Shown: piece after piece, positions 33,015 through 42,390 of the stretch
How positions within the stretch are numbered: the first letter of the stretch is position 1
How the letters are laid out: each line of letters opens with the position of its first letter
NCBI GenBank assembly: GCA_965220305.1
Contig: OZ244817.1
Span: 310,001 to 374,000, forward strand
Origin: G965220305 sp965220305
GTDB lineage: Bacteria; Chloroflexota; Dehalococcoidia; Lucifugimonadales; UBA3495
Direction: 5' to 3'
Length of the DNA stretch: 64,000 nt
Program-made: the position numbers and the translations under genes
The notes under the pieces: model-generated
What the model was told of the DNA's origin: nothing
The model's input: the letters and a program-made list of their open reading frames with translations, nothing else
The model's database searches: none

Positions 33015-33890
33015 ATGACCAGCCTATCCTTGGGACTAATTCTCCTGTCGGCCTTCGCCCATGCTAGCTGGAACCTTTTGTTAAAGCGCTCTGGTGATAA
33101 GGAAGTATTCGCCTGGTGGCTCCTGGTATCCGCCAGCGTGACGTTCCTGCCCCTGGGAGTCTGGCTGTACTGGGCCTACCCCGTGCCGCAACCAGGTTGG
33201 CCTATGGTAGCGGCTAGCATCGGGCTGCAAACCCTCTATTTCATCCTTCTCAGTAAAGGGTACGTACAAGGGGAACTCTCCTTGGTCTACCCCATCGCGA
33301 GAGGCACCGGTCCGATGCTGGTGCCCATTCTGGCCGTCATTCTGCTGGGAGAGTCTATCGGCCTTTTGGCGATAGCTGGCATAGTGACGGTGATATTGGG
33401 GATATACGTCGTGTCTTGGTGGGGTAGTTTCGGCAGTATATTTAGAACGCCCATGAAGGCGCTGGGCCATACCGGAGTGAGCTATGCCCTATTAACCGGC
33501 CTGATAATTTCCGCATACACCTTGGTTGACAAGAGAGGAGTGGCCCACGTACAGCCCTTCCTGTATATGTATCTCACCGTTTCGGGCGCGGCCTTGGCGC
33601 TTTCTCCCTATGTCTTTGCTCGCCGCAACTTGGCCGTCTTAAGAGCGGAGTTACGTACCCGAGCCCTTGCTATCTGGGTATCCGGGCTCCTTACTTTTGT
33701 CGCCTACGGGCTGGTATTGACCGCCTTCTCCCTTTCCCGGGTTAGCTATGTGGCGCCAGCCCGAGAAGTTGGCATCGTGATCGGTGTGCTTCTTGGAGCA
33801 CTCATCTTGAAGGAACCCTTTGGCGCCGGGCGGCTGCTCGGCTCAATCTTCGTAGTTCTGGGGGTAGTAATGATTTCCCTTTCCCCCTAA
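33015..33890 (+). CDS. EamA/DMT-superfamily transporter
   Basis: 291 residues with ten hydrophobic helices in two homologous halves. The first half starts LGLILLSAFAHASWNLLLKRS and the second starts near GVSYALLTGLIISAYTLVDKRG, each a typical EamA beginning. Such drug/metabolite transporters carry amino acids, nucleosides and other small molecules, usually outward. There is no strong Shine-Dalgarno before the ATG at 33015. No neighbour indicates the substrate. Confidence 0.85.
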   Translation: MTSLSLGLILLSAFAHASWNLLLKRSGDKEVFAWWLLVSASVTFLPLGVWLYWAYPVPQPGWPMVAASIGLQTLYFILLSKGYVQGELSLVYPIARGTGPMLVPILAVILLGESIGLLAIAGIVTVILGIYVVSWWGSFGSIFRTPMKALGHTGVSYALLTGLIISAYTLVDKRGVAHVQPFLYMYLTVSGAALALSPYVFARRNLAVLRAELRTRALAIWVSGLLTFVAYGLVLTAFSLSRVSYVAPAREVGIVIGVLLGALILKEPFGAGRLLGSIFVVLGVVMISLSP

Positions 33891-34083
33891 TTGACCCACG
33901 CCTTTCTGGAACGGGACCTCAAGGCTACCCCAGGCAGAACCATTGACTGCCGTGGTGGGTAGCGGGGGACTTCTGGGGTATAATAGCCCGAACAAGAAAA
34001 GGCTGACGCGGACTGCCAACATTCCCCATCCTCTGACCCCGGTTAGCGCAAAGGGCGGTTCCGGCCAGCGCCAAAGGAAGGTA

Positions 34084-35169
34084 ATGATGATTAGTCAGGA
34101 GAGGTTGGTTAACGCCTTTTGCGATTTGGTCCGAATAGACAGTCCTTCGGGTGAAGAGGAGGCGATGGCCCAACATCTTTCGCAGCACCTGTCCCGGTTG
34201 GGCTTCCACGTACAGCGGGACGACCACGGCAACGTCATCGCTTCCGAAGATGGGCAAAATCCCCTATTGCTGTCAGCCCACATGGACACTGTCGAGCCGG
34301 GTCGGGGAATCAAGCCCGCCCTCAAGGGAGACCGAATCGTATCCGACGGGACTACCATCCTCGGAGGCGACTGCAAGGCCGGTGTTGCCGCCATCATGGA
34401 GGGAGTGGAGTCGGTGCTGGAGGAAGGTATCGACCACCGGCCCGTTCAGATAGTCTTCACCAGAGGCGAGGAGATTGGATTGGTCGGGGCCTCCAACCTG
34501 GACTACTCCTTAATTAAGGCCGCTGAAGCCGTGGTATTCGATGGGAATGGCCCGGTGAACACCATAACGGGGGCGAGCCCCACCTACATGCGGTTTGACA
34601 TAAGCGTAAAAGGGCGCGCGGCCCACGCCGGCGTTGAGCCGGAGAAGGGCCTTTCCGCCATCCGCATAGTGTCGGAGATTATAAATGAGCTTCCCCAGGG
34701 GCGGCTAGACGACGAGACCACCTTCAACGTGGGTCTCATATCCGGTGGATCAGTGCGAAACGCTGTTCCCGCCGACGCCACCTTTGGCGGCGAGTTCCGC
34801 AGCCGGAACACCGAGACTTTCGACCTGGTGAAGATGCAGCTCCTGGCAGCATTGGACCAGGCCCGGCAACGTTACCAGGACGCCAGTATCCAAGAGGACC
34901 TGGAAATAATGTTCCAAATGTACAACCTCGACCCGGACGAGGAAATTGTGAAGCTCACAACCAGGATCATGGGTGACATGGGAATGGAGCCCAATATCCA
35001 GCCTTCGGGCGGCGGCACCGACGGCAATGTCTTCAGGTTGAATGGCATTCAAAACGTGGTGGTGGGAATGTCCACCAATGCTATGCACACAGTGGACGAG
35101 TACGTTGTTATCCCCGATTTGGTCGATACTGCCAGGTTCTGCCAGAGGGTTATGACTCAAGGTCGGTAG
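34084..35169 (+). CDS. M20-family metallopeptidase (PepT-like)
   Basis: 361 residues. The catalytic metal region is LLSAHMDTV (His and Asp), the bridging Asp is in ILGGDCKAG, the catalytic Glu pair is GEEIG, and a last metal His is in TNAMHTVDEYV. The lid domain is in the middle (ASPTYMRFDISVKGRAAHAG). It is a two-zinc aminopeptidase or deacetylase. The ATG at 34084 follows AAGGAAGG; the longer open frame to 33943 is not needed. It is followed by a strong terminator. Confidence 0.88.
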   Translation: MMISQERLVNAFCDLVRIDSPSGEEEAMAQHLSQHLSRLGFHVQRDDHGNVIASEDGQNPLLLSAHMDTVEPGRGIKPALKGDRIVSDGTTILGGDCKAGVAAIMEGVESVLEEGIDHRPVQIVFTRGEEIGLVGASNLDYSLIKAAEAVVFDGNGPVNTITGASPTYMRFDISVKGRAAHAGVEPEKGLSAIRIVSEIINELPQGRLDDETTFNVGLISGGSVRNAVPADATFGGEFRSRNTETFDLVKMQLLAALDQARQRYQDASIQEDLEIMFQMYNLDPDEEIVKLTTRIMGDMGMEPNIQPSGGGTDGNVFRLNGIQNVVVGMSTNAMHTVDEYVVIPDLVDTARFCQRVMTQGR

Positions 35170-35238
35170 ACGGGCCAGGTCAGATCGCACTCAAATCCAG
35201 GTTGGTATACATAAGCCGGCCAAAGGCAAACACGCAAA

Positions 35239-35279
35239 CCCCCGAATTCCCCAATTAGGACAGGGAATTCGGGGGTTTT
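35239..35279 (+). terminator. Rho-independent terminator after the M20 peptidase
   Basis: A perfect 13-bp stem (CCCCCGAATTCCC and complement) with an 11-nt loop, followed by TTTTC. The best formed terminator in the window. Confidence 0.9.
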
Positions 35280-35400
35280 CTATATTCTCTCGAATGTGCG
35301 TTCAGCAGCCCCGAGACCCTCCCGGGCGGCTGCCAGGGAACTGTAACCGCGCCCTGGGGGTACAAGACCCGGAGAACACTCCGGCTAATTCAGCAGAGTT

Positions 35401-36528
35401 CTAGGCAAGGATTGAAGACGCGAGGAATTCTTCCAATCCGGCGGCGAACTCTTGGCGCTGCCAGTGGCGGACCTCCGGCGGGCCTTCGCCCATAAGCTCG
35501 GACTGCCAGTCTCGCGGCTCCACGGCCAACCGTTCCAGGCTGGCGGTAGGCCATAGCAACGGCGGGTCCAGGCCCAGGTCTTCACCCAGTTCTCCCCGCC
35601 ATTGTTTCAGCAATTGCGACCGCCGTCGGGCCTCCGGGGTCCAGGAATTGGCCCGGTCCGGCCTGGCCGGGGGCGGAATTTCCGGGCCTTCCCGGCCCCG
35701 CTCAATCGCCGACAGTATTGAGGCCCCTCGGCGTTGCACCAACTGGGGAGAAAGGCCGGGCACCCTTTCCAAGGGCATCGAGGGACTCTGGGCCAGGGTC
35801 AACAGGGTTTCGTTCCGAATGACCCGAAAAGGCGGGCTGTTTTGGCTCTGGGCCTCTTCGTCACGGAATAGGTGGAGCTCCTTGAGGACAGCCAATTGCC
35901 TGGGGTCGAGTTTGTTGCTTCCTTTAATACGACGAAAGGCAACCTCCGGTGGGTCTGGGGGGGAATAACGCACGTTCTCCAGCCGTTGGCATTCTTCCCG
36001 CACCCATTCCAGGCGTCTGGCGTCTTGCAGACGGCGGCGCAATTCCTGGGCCAACCTCGATAGGTGCGCCACGTCGTGGAGAGCATATTCCCGAGCCTCG
36101 CTGGACAAGGGTCGCAGCCCCCAGTTTGACCGTTGCAGCTTGGCGCTCTTGGGGATCGACACTTCCAGGAAGTTCTCCAACACAGTACCCAGGTTTGGTC
36201 TACTCTCCCCTAGAAAGACCGCCGCTATCTCGGTGTCAAAGAGGCCCCGGACTCGAAAACCATAGTCCCGGTCAAAGGAACGCAGATCATAATCGGAACC
36301 GTGCAGTACCTTGGCAACCGCCGGGTCTGCCATCATTTCGCCCAGCGAGGACAGGTCCTTCACCTCCAACGGGTCCAATAGCAAATTCTCTTCTGAAGAG
36401 CCAATTTGGATTAGGCAGATTGACTCCCGGTAGGTATAAAAGCTGTTGGACTCGGTGTCCAGGGCCAGCTCTCGCTCACCAGAGAGTCTTATGGCAGCCG
36501 TATTCCAGGTTTCCTGGTCAACAATCAT
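35401..36528 (-). CDS. rnd: Ribonuclease D
   Basis: 375 residues. DEDDy exonuclease motifs: Exo I LALDTES with Asp24 and Glu26, Exo II HGSDYDLRSFD, and Exo III YALHDVAHL where Tyr and Asp give the YxxxD form. A helical HRDC domain follows at about residues 215-290 (AVLKELHLFRDEEAQSQNSPPFRVI). It trims 3' ends of tRNA precursors. Length agrees with the family. It is apparently monocistronic. Confidence 0.92.
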   Translation of the reverse strand: MIVDQETWNTAAIRLSGERELALDTESNSFYTYRESICLIQIGSSEENLLLDPLEVKDLSSLGEMMADPAVAKVLHGSDYDLRSFDRDYGFRVRGLFDTEIAAVFLGESRPNLGTVLENFLEVSIPKSAKLQRSNWGLRPLSSEAREYALHDVAHLSRLAQELRRRLQDARRLEWVREECQRLENVRYSPPDPPEVAFRRIKGSNKLDPRQLAVLKELHLFRDEEAQSQNSPPFRVIRNETLLTLAQSPSMPLERVPGLSPQLVQRRGASILSAIERGREGPEIPPPARPDRANSWTPEARRRSQLLKQWRGELGEDLGLDPPLLWPTASLERLAVEPRDWQSELMGEGPPEVRHWQRQEFAAGLEEFLASSILA

Positions 36529-36799
36529 ATTCGTGCCTTGGGCCTCGTCAGCCTAGCAGCCAAGGCCGGTTTCCTCGGGGAATTCCCCGGTAGTATAGCA
36601 GAGCGGGGGTAGCGGCCACCGTAGGAGCAGAACGCAGATCTCTACTGTGTGGTCCCTATTGGAGACGGAAGCCATCGGCTTCCGGGCCTTTCGAGGGGGT
36701 GCTATACTTGTGCGGGCTTGGGGGCGCGTTCTGTTGGGGGCGAAGTTCCCCCACAGGCGCCCAGCCGGGCTAACACGCAAGAGAATAGAGGAAGGAATA

Positions 36800-37582
36800 A
36801 TGGACGGTGCAGAACTCAAGGCAACTCTCAAGTCTGGAGGCCGAGTCTTCGGCACCATGATCAGCGTCAGCCGAAACCCCCGCTGGATACCTGTCCTGGA
36901 CGGCGTGGGCCTCGACTACGTAATTATTGACACCGAACATAACCCTCGCAGTCGAGGAGAGTTGGGCGACTTCCTGGTCATGTTCAACACCATCGGCGTG
37001 GTGCCCATAGTGCGAATTCCCATACCGGACTCTCACTACGTAACCATGGCCATCGACGCCGGAGCCCAGGGGATACTGGCGCCCTACTGCGAAACCGTGG
37101 ACCAGGTGAAGGAAGTAATTGCCGCCGCCAAATGGCGCCCGCTGAAAGGGGAGGCGGTCCGCCGCGTGGTTGACACGGGAGAGCACGTCAGCGACGCTAC
37201 CCGGGCCTACCTGGAGGAGCGGAACCGCAATAACGTGGCGATAATCGGCATCGAAAGCGTGGCGGCGGTGAAAAACCTGGAAGACATCCTGAAGGTGCCG
37301 GACATCGACGGGATTTTCGTCGGCCCCAACGACATGAGCATCTCGCTAGGAGTGCCCGACCAGTACGACCGTCCGGAGTACCAGAACACGGTCAAGGGAG
37401 TTATAGACACCTGCGAGGCCCACGGCATTCCGGTGTTGGTCCACCAGCAGACCCCGGACCTGTCCACCTACTGGATTAACCAAGGCGCTCGGTTCGTGCT
37501 TCACGGGACCGATCGCAGGGCCCTGGCGGAAGGCTTCCGCAGCGAGTTTGCCAAGCTGCGCCAGGTGGCCCAGGAGAGTTAA
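36800..37582 (+). CDS. HpcH/HpaI-type aldolase
   Basis: 260 residues, a class II (metal-dependent) 2-keto-3-deoxy sugar/4-hydroxy-2-oxoheptanedioate aldolase fold. Blocks: FGTMISVSRNPRWIPVLDGVGLDYVIIDTEHNPRS, then GAQGILAPYCETVDQVKEVI and VPDIDGIFVGPNDMSISLG. The Asp/Glu and the Arg of the metal-pyruvate site appear conserved. It cleaves a hydroxy-keto acid to pyruvate and an aldehyde. The ATG at 36800 has GGAAGGA at 5 nt. A hairpin follows the stop. Confidence 0.88.
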   Translation: MDGAELKATLKSGGRVFGTMISVSRNPRWIPVLDGVGLDYVIIDTEHNPRSRGELGDFLVMFNTIGVVPIVRIPIPDSHYVTMAIDAGAQGILAPYCETVDQVKEVIAAAKWRPLKGEAVRRVVDTGEHVSDATRAYLEERNRNNVAIIGIESVAAVKNLEDILKVPDIDGIFVGPNDMSISLGVPDQYDRPEYQNTVKGVIDTCEAHGIPVLVHQQTPDLSTYWINQGARFVLHGTDRRALAEGFRSEFAKLRQVAQES

Positions 37583-37587
37583 TGGCA

Positions 37588-37624
37588 AGCGGGGAGGCCG
37601 CCGCGACTGTACGGCCTCCCCGCT
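37588..37624 (+). terminator. Hairpin after the HpcH/HpaI aldolase
   Basis: A 13-bp stem (AGCGGGGAGGCCG and complement), 11-nt loop, followed by TATCATAATC instead of a clean U-run. It starts 6 nt past the stop codon. Confidence 0.65.
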
Positions 37625-37705
37625 TATCATAATCGAGCAGCTAATCCCCCGGCTCCCCACGCGAGCGAGCACCCCCACTACCCGCCCAACTGGACTACGC
37701 CTCAG

Positions 37706-37993
37706 TTACTGGGAAAGTTCGGGCCCCTCCCATCGGCGGCGCAGGGATTCCACGTAGACCCGGTCGTAGTCGCCGTGGTGTCCGCCGCCAAAGCTATCGA
37801 CAAGTTCTTCGGCCCAAAGGTACTCCACGTCACTCCAGTTTATCGGATAGGGTGACTGGTCGAAGAAGCTGGTAACCGCGCCGGTGGCGTCGCGCGCCTG
37901 CACATACCCCATCATTTGGAAGTTGTCGTACGTGTTCCCCTGGTCCGAAATGAAGCGGCCCTTCATGGCAGAGAGAATAAGAAAGTTTGGCAT
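37706..37993 (-). CDS. Hypothetical protein
   Basis: 95 residues, soluble, rich in aromatic and acidic residues (INWSDVEYLWAEELVDSFGGGHHGDYDRVYVESLRRRWEGPELSQ). No family recognised. The ATG at 37993 gives MPNFLILSAMKGRF; a second Met nine codons on is possible. It lies 50 nt behind the thiolase gene on the same strand, so it may be co-transcribed with the thiolase/DUF35 unit. Confidence 0.6.
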   Translation of the reverse strand: MPNFLILSAMKGRFISDQGNTYDNFQMMGYVQARDATGAVTSFFDQSPYPINWSDVEYLWAEELVDSFGGGHHGDYDRVYVESLRRRWEGPELSQ

Positions 37994-38043
37994 AGCGCCG
38001 GTCGCTCCGTTAGCTTCCAGGCCCCTATCTCAGTAGTAGCCCA

Positions 38044-39198
38044 TCACCTGGTGAATATCTGCACGGTGGTGACATCGCCGGCCCCGGAGCACTGGGCCAA
38101 GCCCACCCGGGGATTCTCCACCTGTCGAGGGCCAGCCTCGCCCCGCAGTTGCAAGGCGGTCTCGTGAACCATGCGGATGCCGGTGGCTCCGAAGGGGTGC
38201 CCCATGGCCAGCAGGCCCCCATCGGTGTTGGTAGGCATATCCCCGGTCAGGGCGGTCTGGCCTTCAAGGGTGGCCTGCCAGGCTTCTCCCCGAGGGAAGA
38301 GGCGCAGGGCCTCCAATTGCTGCAACTCGCCGATGGTGGCGGCGTCGTGCACCTGCACTAGGTCAACATCCTCTGGACCAAGCCCGCTCATCTCGTAGGC
38401 CGCCAGCGCTGCCGGTTCGGTGCGATAGGGGCTGAAAGCCGAGTGATCGCTGCCCCGCCCGTTGTAATCTCCAGAGGTAAGGGCCGCCGCCGCCATGCGG
38501 ATGGCCCGCCGCCGGTCCAGCCCGTACCTATCCAGGCTCTCCTCGGCGCAGAGCACCGCCGCGGCTCCACCCTCGCTGGTGGGGCAGCATTGGTACAGGG
38601 TCAGGGGATCGGCTATGGGGCGAGACTCCAAGACCTCTGCCACCGAGTAGGTTGAAGTCCGGTGGGCATAGGGGTTCAGCGAGGCATTCTGCCTGGCCTT
38701 GACGGACACCTGGGCAAAGGCGGCGGGGGGCGCGCCAGTTTCCGCCATGTAACGCCGCATTCGGAGGGCATACCCCGCCATCATGTGGTCTCCGCCGATG
38801 TAACGCTCCGGGCTATCCTCAACGGTGACCGTTACCGGGCCACGGGGCACCTTCTCCGCGCCGAAGGCCAGGGCCAGGTCATACATTCCGGTGGTGATTC
38901 CCCAATAAGCCTGCCACAGGGCTGTTGAGCCGCTGGAACAGGCGTTCTCCACGTTGATGATGGGGATTCCCGTTAGCCCCAACTCCGACAGGGCCGTCTC
39001 CCCCACCGACATGCCGTGGTAGTAGACGTGGCCGAAGTAGGCGACGGGTATGTCTTTCCAGCGGATCCCGGAATCGGCCAAGGCTTCCTTTACGGCGTGT
39101 CTCGCCAGGGAAGCCAGGTCCTGGTCGGGAAATCTGCCAAAGGGATGCAGGCCCACGCCCACCACTGCGACCTCTCTACCGGGCCGGAACTGAGTCAT
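38044..39198 (-). CDS. Thiolase-like (SCP-x / lipid-transfer type) protein
   Basis: 384 residues of the non-decarboxylating SCP-x/acetyl-CoA acetyltransferase-like branch. The Cys nucleophile is in INVENACSSGSTALWQAY, the His in GGLLAMGHPFGATGIRM, and a C-terminal QCSGAGD replaces the CxG block of ordinary thiolases. Such proteins act with a DUF35 OB-fold partner, here encoded downstream in the opposite map direction of transcription order (upstream at 39328-39744, same strand). The start at 39198 has GGAGA upstream. Role: 3-ketoacyl-CoA or sterol side-chain thiolysis or aldol cleavage, depending on partner. Confidence 0.88.
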   Translation of the reverse strand: MTQFRPGREVAVVGVGLHPFGRFPDQDLASLARHAVKEALADSGIRWKDIPVAYFGHVYYHGMSVGETALSELGLTGIPIINVENACSSGSTALWQAYWGITTGMYDLALAFGAEKVPRGPVTVTVEDSPERYIGGDHMMAGYALRMRRYMAETGAPPAAFAQVSVKARQNASLNPYAHRTSTYSVAEVLESRPIADPLTLYQCCPTSEGGAAAVLCAEESLDRYGLDRRRAIRMAAAALTSGDYNGRGSDHSAFSPYRTEPAALAAYEMSGLGPEDVDLVQVHDAATIGELQQLEALRLFPRGEAWQATLEGQTALTGDMPTNTDGGLLAMGHPFGATGIRMVHETALQLRGEAGPRQVENPRVGLAQCSGAGDVTTVQIFTR

Positions 39199-39327
39199 AC
39201 TACTTCTCCGATAGCGAACTGACGTTCCGATTACTTGGGCCTTATTAGTCTGGCGGCGGGTGGTGCAACCGGGGGTCGGAATTGGGACGACCAGCACCAG
39301 GCATGGCCCTTGGCTCCGTTCACGGGG

Positions 39328-39744
39328 TTAGCTTCCCCCGCCGGTGGGACGCCACTTGTAAACCACCTTCTCGACATCCGGCTCCCCCATTGACACGGAT
39401 TGAAGGACCAACTCCACGGGCATGTCTATCTCAAGTTGGTCCTGTTGGCAATCGATTACTTCCGCCAGTACGTGGGGGCCTTCGGGAAGCTCCACCTGGC
39501 CCAGGATGTAGGGCACCGGCCCCGGCCACCCGGCGGGGGGGACTCGAACAATCGTAAAACTGTACAGAGTTCCCCTCTGGGCCATTTCCGTCGCTTCCAG
39601 GTTGACGGAAGTGCAGGCCTGGCAGAAGGTAGCGGGACCGAAAACGGTCACTCCACAGTCCAGGCAGCGAAAGCCAACCAGGACACCCTCCTCACCAGTA
39701 TCGCCGGTCAGTTTGAGACGATTGGGGTCGATGGATTCAGCCAC
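39328..39744 (-). CDS. DUF35 zinc-ribbon/OB-fold protein
   Basis: 138 residues from GTG at 39744. A rubredoxin-like zinc ribbon (FRCLDCGVTVFGPATFCQAC, two CxxC pairs) is followed by an OB-fold (RGTLYSFTIVRV, VPYILGQVELPEGPHVLAEVID). These proteins bind acyl-CoA and partner with SCP-x type thiolases; the pair lies side by side here, 129 nt apart. The open frame extends to 40011, but that part lacks family resemblance; the GTG start gives the usual family length. Start uncertain. Confidence 0.8.
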   Translation of the reverse strand: MAESIDPNRLKLTGDTGEEGVLVGFRCLDCGVTVFGPATFCQACTSVNLEATEMAQRGTLYSFTIVRVPPAGWPGPVPYILGQVELPEGPHVLAEVIDCQQDQLEIDMPVELVLQSVSMGEPDVEKVVYKWRPTGGGS

Positions 39745-40096
39745 CGTCTTGTCCTGCTTATTCAGGTAGAGAATCTCAGATGGGCGGGCCCACGGGCAGG
39801 TCGGATAAGTGGGCGCCGCCAGGCCAATAAAGAAAAGCCCATGCGGCCACGTCGCCAACTCTTCCAGACTCATGGGAGTGTAAATGCGACTCCATTCCGT
39901 GTCAACGACGGGCGCAGAGGCGCCACCGATAGCCCCCGAGAAGGGAAGTCGCTCCTCCAGTCCAGGCCAGGTTACCAGGGGTATGGCCCCAAGGCAAAGC
40001 AGAAGGCCCATTGACCTGGGCCAAACCTAGTGGTAGGTTGAGAACGCCATAGGGTCCGTTCCGGTCCAATTCAACCGAGATAGAATGGGGAACGTA
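39745..40096. other. Divergent intergenic region (DUF35 gene / acyl-CoA ligase)
   Basis: Includes an upstream open extension of the DUF35 frame that reaches 40011 (MGLLLCLGAIPLVTWPG and on). It could be a real N-terminal domain, but looks like chance. No other gene or RNA seen. Confidence 0.35.
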
Positions 40097-41734
40097 ATGC
40101 CGCAAAACATTGAGGCGCAGACCGGCCAAAGCCACGGGAGGTATGCCTGGGAGCAGTCCCTGGGCGAGTTTCTCCGCGAGGCGGCGGACCGCAGCCCGAA
40201 CAAAGTATTCGTGGAGATAACGGGGCAGCAGATTACCTATGCCCAAATGTACCAACGCGCCCTTCAGTCTGCCGGAATGTTCCGGTCGCTGGGCATTGGC
40301 CACGGGGACCGGGTTTGCCTGTTCCTGCCCAACTGCGCCGAATTCTTGTACAGTTGGTTTGGGCTTTCGCTGCTTGGGGCCATCAGCGTCCCCGTCAATA
40401 CAGCCTACAAGCGGGATGAAACGGCCTATATCCTGAACAACGCCGAAGCCAGGGCCCTGGTTGCCCATGAGTCCCTGCTGCCGGTGGCCCAGGAAGCCGC
40501 CGAATTGGCTCCCAGCGTCGAGCACCGTCTGGCAGTGGGCATCCAAGGCTCCCCCAGCGTAGGTTGGCTAGAGTTTGCCTCCTGTTTGGCTGGCGCCAGC
40601 GCAGATGCCGCCGACACTGTTGTATCTTCCCAGGATATATCCATGCTGGTCTACACCTCGGGCACCACTGGGAACCCCAAGGGTGTCCAGGTGACCCACC
40701 AGATGTACGTTTCGGCGGGTCAGGGATTCGCCCACTGGACGCAGGCGACCGAGGAAGACCGCTTCTTCACCTGCCTGCCCTATTTTCACGCTAACGTCCA
40801 ATACTATTCCACCATGGGGGCCTTGGCCGCTGGGGCTACCCTGGTAGTGGTGGACCGTTTCAGCGCATCCAGGTTCTGGGGCCAGGTCAAAGAGGCCCGA
40901 GCCACGGTGGTCAATTTCATCGGAATGATGATGCCCGTGCTGTCGAAGCAAGACGAGTCGCCCACGGACCGGGACAACACCGTGCGGCTGTTCTACGGCT
41001 CGCCAGCCTTCTCTCCCGAGTTCCTGGAAGCCTTCCAAGAGCGCTTTGGCACCGACATCATCGTTGGCTTCGGAATGACCGAGACCTGCTACGGCACCAT
41101 TGAACGGATACGAGAGCCACGCCGGGCCAACTCTTCCGGACAGGCCAGGCAGCACCCCGACCCTGATTTTGTCAACGAAATACGGATTGCCGATGATGAA
41201 GGCATACCCCAGCCTCTGGGAAAGGTGGGCGAGATTACCATAAAGAATCCGGCGACAATGCCCGGCTATTGGCGCAACGAGGAACAGACCGAACTGGCGC
41301 TGCGCGACGGCTGGCTGTTCACCGGCGACCTGGGCTGGATGGACGACCAGGGGTTCCTCTACTTCGTGGACCGCAAGAAGGATGTGATTCGGCGTCGAGG
41401 AGAGAACATCTCGTCCCAGGAGGTGGAGGACGTCATCAAGCGGCACGAAAGCGTCCTGGACTGCGCCGTAATCGCCGTGCCCTCAGAACTGGGAGAAGAT
41501 GAGGTGAAGGCCTATGTGGTGCCTCGCGATGGCTCCCAGGTGGAGCCCGCCGAGGTGGTCCACTGGTGCGCCGACAATCTGGCCTACTTCAAAGTCCCCC
41601 GCTACATCGAAATCCGGGACGAACTCCCCAGAACGCCCAGCCTGCGAGTCAGGAAGGATATGCTGCGCCAGGAGCGCGAAGACCTGATTGAGGGCTGCTT
41701 TGACCGGGAGGCGGCTGGCATCCGCATTCGCTAG
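40097..41734 (+). CDS. AMP-dependent acyl-CoA synthetase
   Basis: 545 residues. The ANL-superfamily blocks are A3 YTSGTTGNPKGV, A5 GFGMTE (near GTDIIVGFGMTETCYG), A7 WLFTGDLGWMDDQGFLYF, A8 RKKDVIRRRGENISSQEVE, and A10 LPRTPSLRVRKD, which has Arg instead of the usual Lys. It activates a carboxylic acid to an acyl-CoA through an acyl-adenylate. The family resembles crotonobetaine/carnitine-CoA ligase (CaiC). The ATG at 40097 has GGGGA at 6 nt; the ATG four codons earlier is also possible. It is divergent from the thiolase/DUF35 unit, whose CoA substrate it may supply. Confidence 0.87.
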   Translation: MPQNIEAQTGQSHGRYAWEQSLGEFLREAADRSPNKVFVEITGQQITYAQMYQRALQSAGMFRSLGIGHGDRVCLFLPNCAEFLYSWFGLSLLGAISVPVNTAYKRDETAYILNNAEARALVAHESLLPVAQEAAELAPSVEHRLAVGIQGSPSVGWLEFASCLAGASADAADTVVSSQDISMLVYTSGTTGNPKGVQVTHQMYVSAGQGFAHWTQATEEDRFFTCLPYFHANVQYYSTMGALAAGATLVVVDRFSASRFWGQVKEARATVVNFIGMMMPVLSKQDESPTDRDNTVRLFYGSPAFSPEFLEAFQERFGTDIIVGFGMTETCYGTIERIREPRRANSSGQARQHPDPDFVNEIRIADDEGIPQPLGKVGEITIKNPATMPGYWRNEEQTELALRDGWLFTGDLGWMDDQGFLYFVDRKKDVIRRRGENISSQEVEDVIKRHESVLDCAVIAVPSELGEDEVKAYVVPRDGSQVEPAEVVHWCADNLAYFKVPRYIEIRDELPRTPSLRVRKDMLRQEREDLIEGCFDREAAGIRIR

Positions 41735-41789
41735 AAGGCGGTTTTCATACCAAGAACCTATTTCAAAACTTGGCGAGTAGCCCAACCGG

Positions 41790-41890
41790 CCCTTCCGGCG
41801 GTGGACGGAATCCAGGGGTGGGGAGTGTGCGCTGGACGTAGACTTTAGACCCTTCGGCCCGCTCAGAGCCTGCACTCCGCGAAGGCGGAG
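41790..41890 (-). repeat. Dispersed repeat copy, reverse orientation
   Basis: In reverse complement it carries GGGTCTAAAGTC, ACGTCCAGCGCAC, CTCCCCACCC, TGGATTCC and CCGCCGGAAGG, the same order as at 5230-5299. Next to it lie GCCTGCACTCCGCGAAGGCG and CGCTCAGAGCC, which resemble parts of the 1431-1595 copy. Together with a plain spacer it fills the gap 41735-42044. Confidence 0.6.
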
Positions 41891-42044
41891 TGGTAACAGT
41901 CGAAAGACCCTGCCGGTTCACGCGCCTACTTGGAAGAAAGCGCGTCTACCAGCTACAATAATACCTGTACTCGCAATAGCGGGGGCCAAGCGTAGAGGTA
42001 CGCCGGTGCATGGACCCAGGACGGGTAGCGCGAGGGGAGGCATT

Positions 42045-42390
42045 ATGAACAAGATAGAAGCTATTTCCGACCGGAGAGACTGAACATCGTCAAGGACGCC
42101 CTGGCCGACGCCGGTATGGTGGGTCTCAATATCGCCCAGGTTACGGGTAGAGGGACACACAGCGCGGTATAGAAGTCGGAGGGCTCCGGGGAGTCGGCAC
42201 CTACGTGGTCGATATGCTGCCCAAAGTGAAGCTGGAGCTGGTAGTCACCGACGACGACACCCAGCAGGCAATCGACATAATCATCGACCACTCCCAGACG
42301 GGGACTATCGGGGACGGCAAAATATTTGTTTCCCCGGTAAGCAACGCCATCCGCATCCGCACTCGGGAAGAGGGCGACCAAGCCCTTTAG
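42045..42390 (+). pseudogene. P-II signalling protein gene with two frameshifts
   Basis: With two one-base corrections the DNA encodes a P-II protein of ~113 residues: MNKIEAI, RPERLNIVKDALADAGM, VGTYVVDMLPKVKLELVV, and the signature TGTIGDGKIFVSPVSNAIRI. The first shift is near 42066 (an ATC codon appears to have lost its A) and the second near 42170. A strong GGGGAGG precedes the ATG. P-II proteins sense 2-oxoglutarate and ATP/ADP. The residue in the Tyr51 uridylylation position is Leu. No amtB or glnA is adjacent. It is either a recent pseudogene or an assembly error. Confidence 0.8.

Noticed and set aside
39745..40011. Extension of the DUF35 protein by ~89 residues
   Set aside because: The extra segment has no similarity to the family and the internal GTG gives the usual length; kept as a possibility in the intergenic entry.
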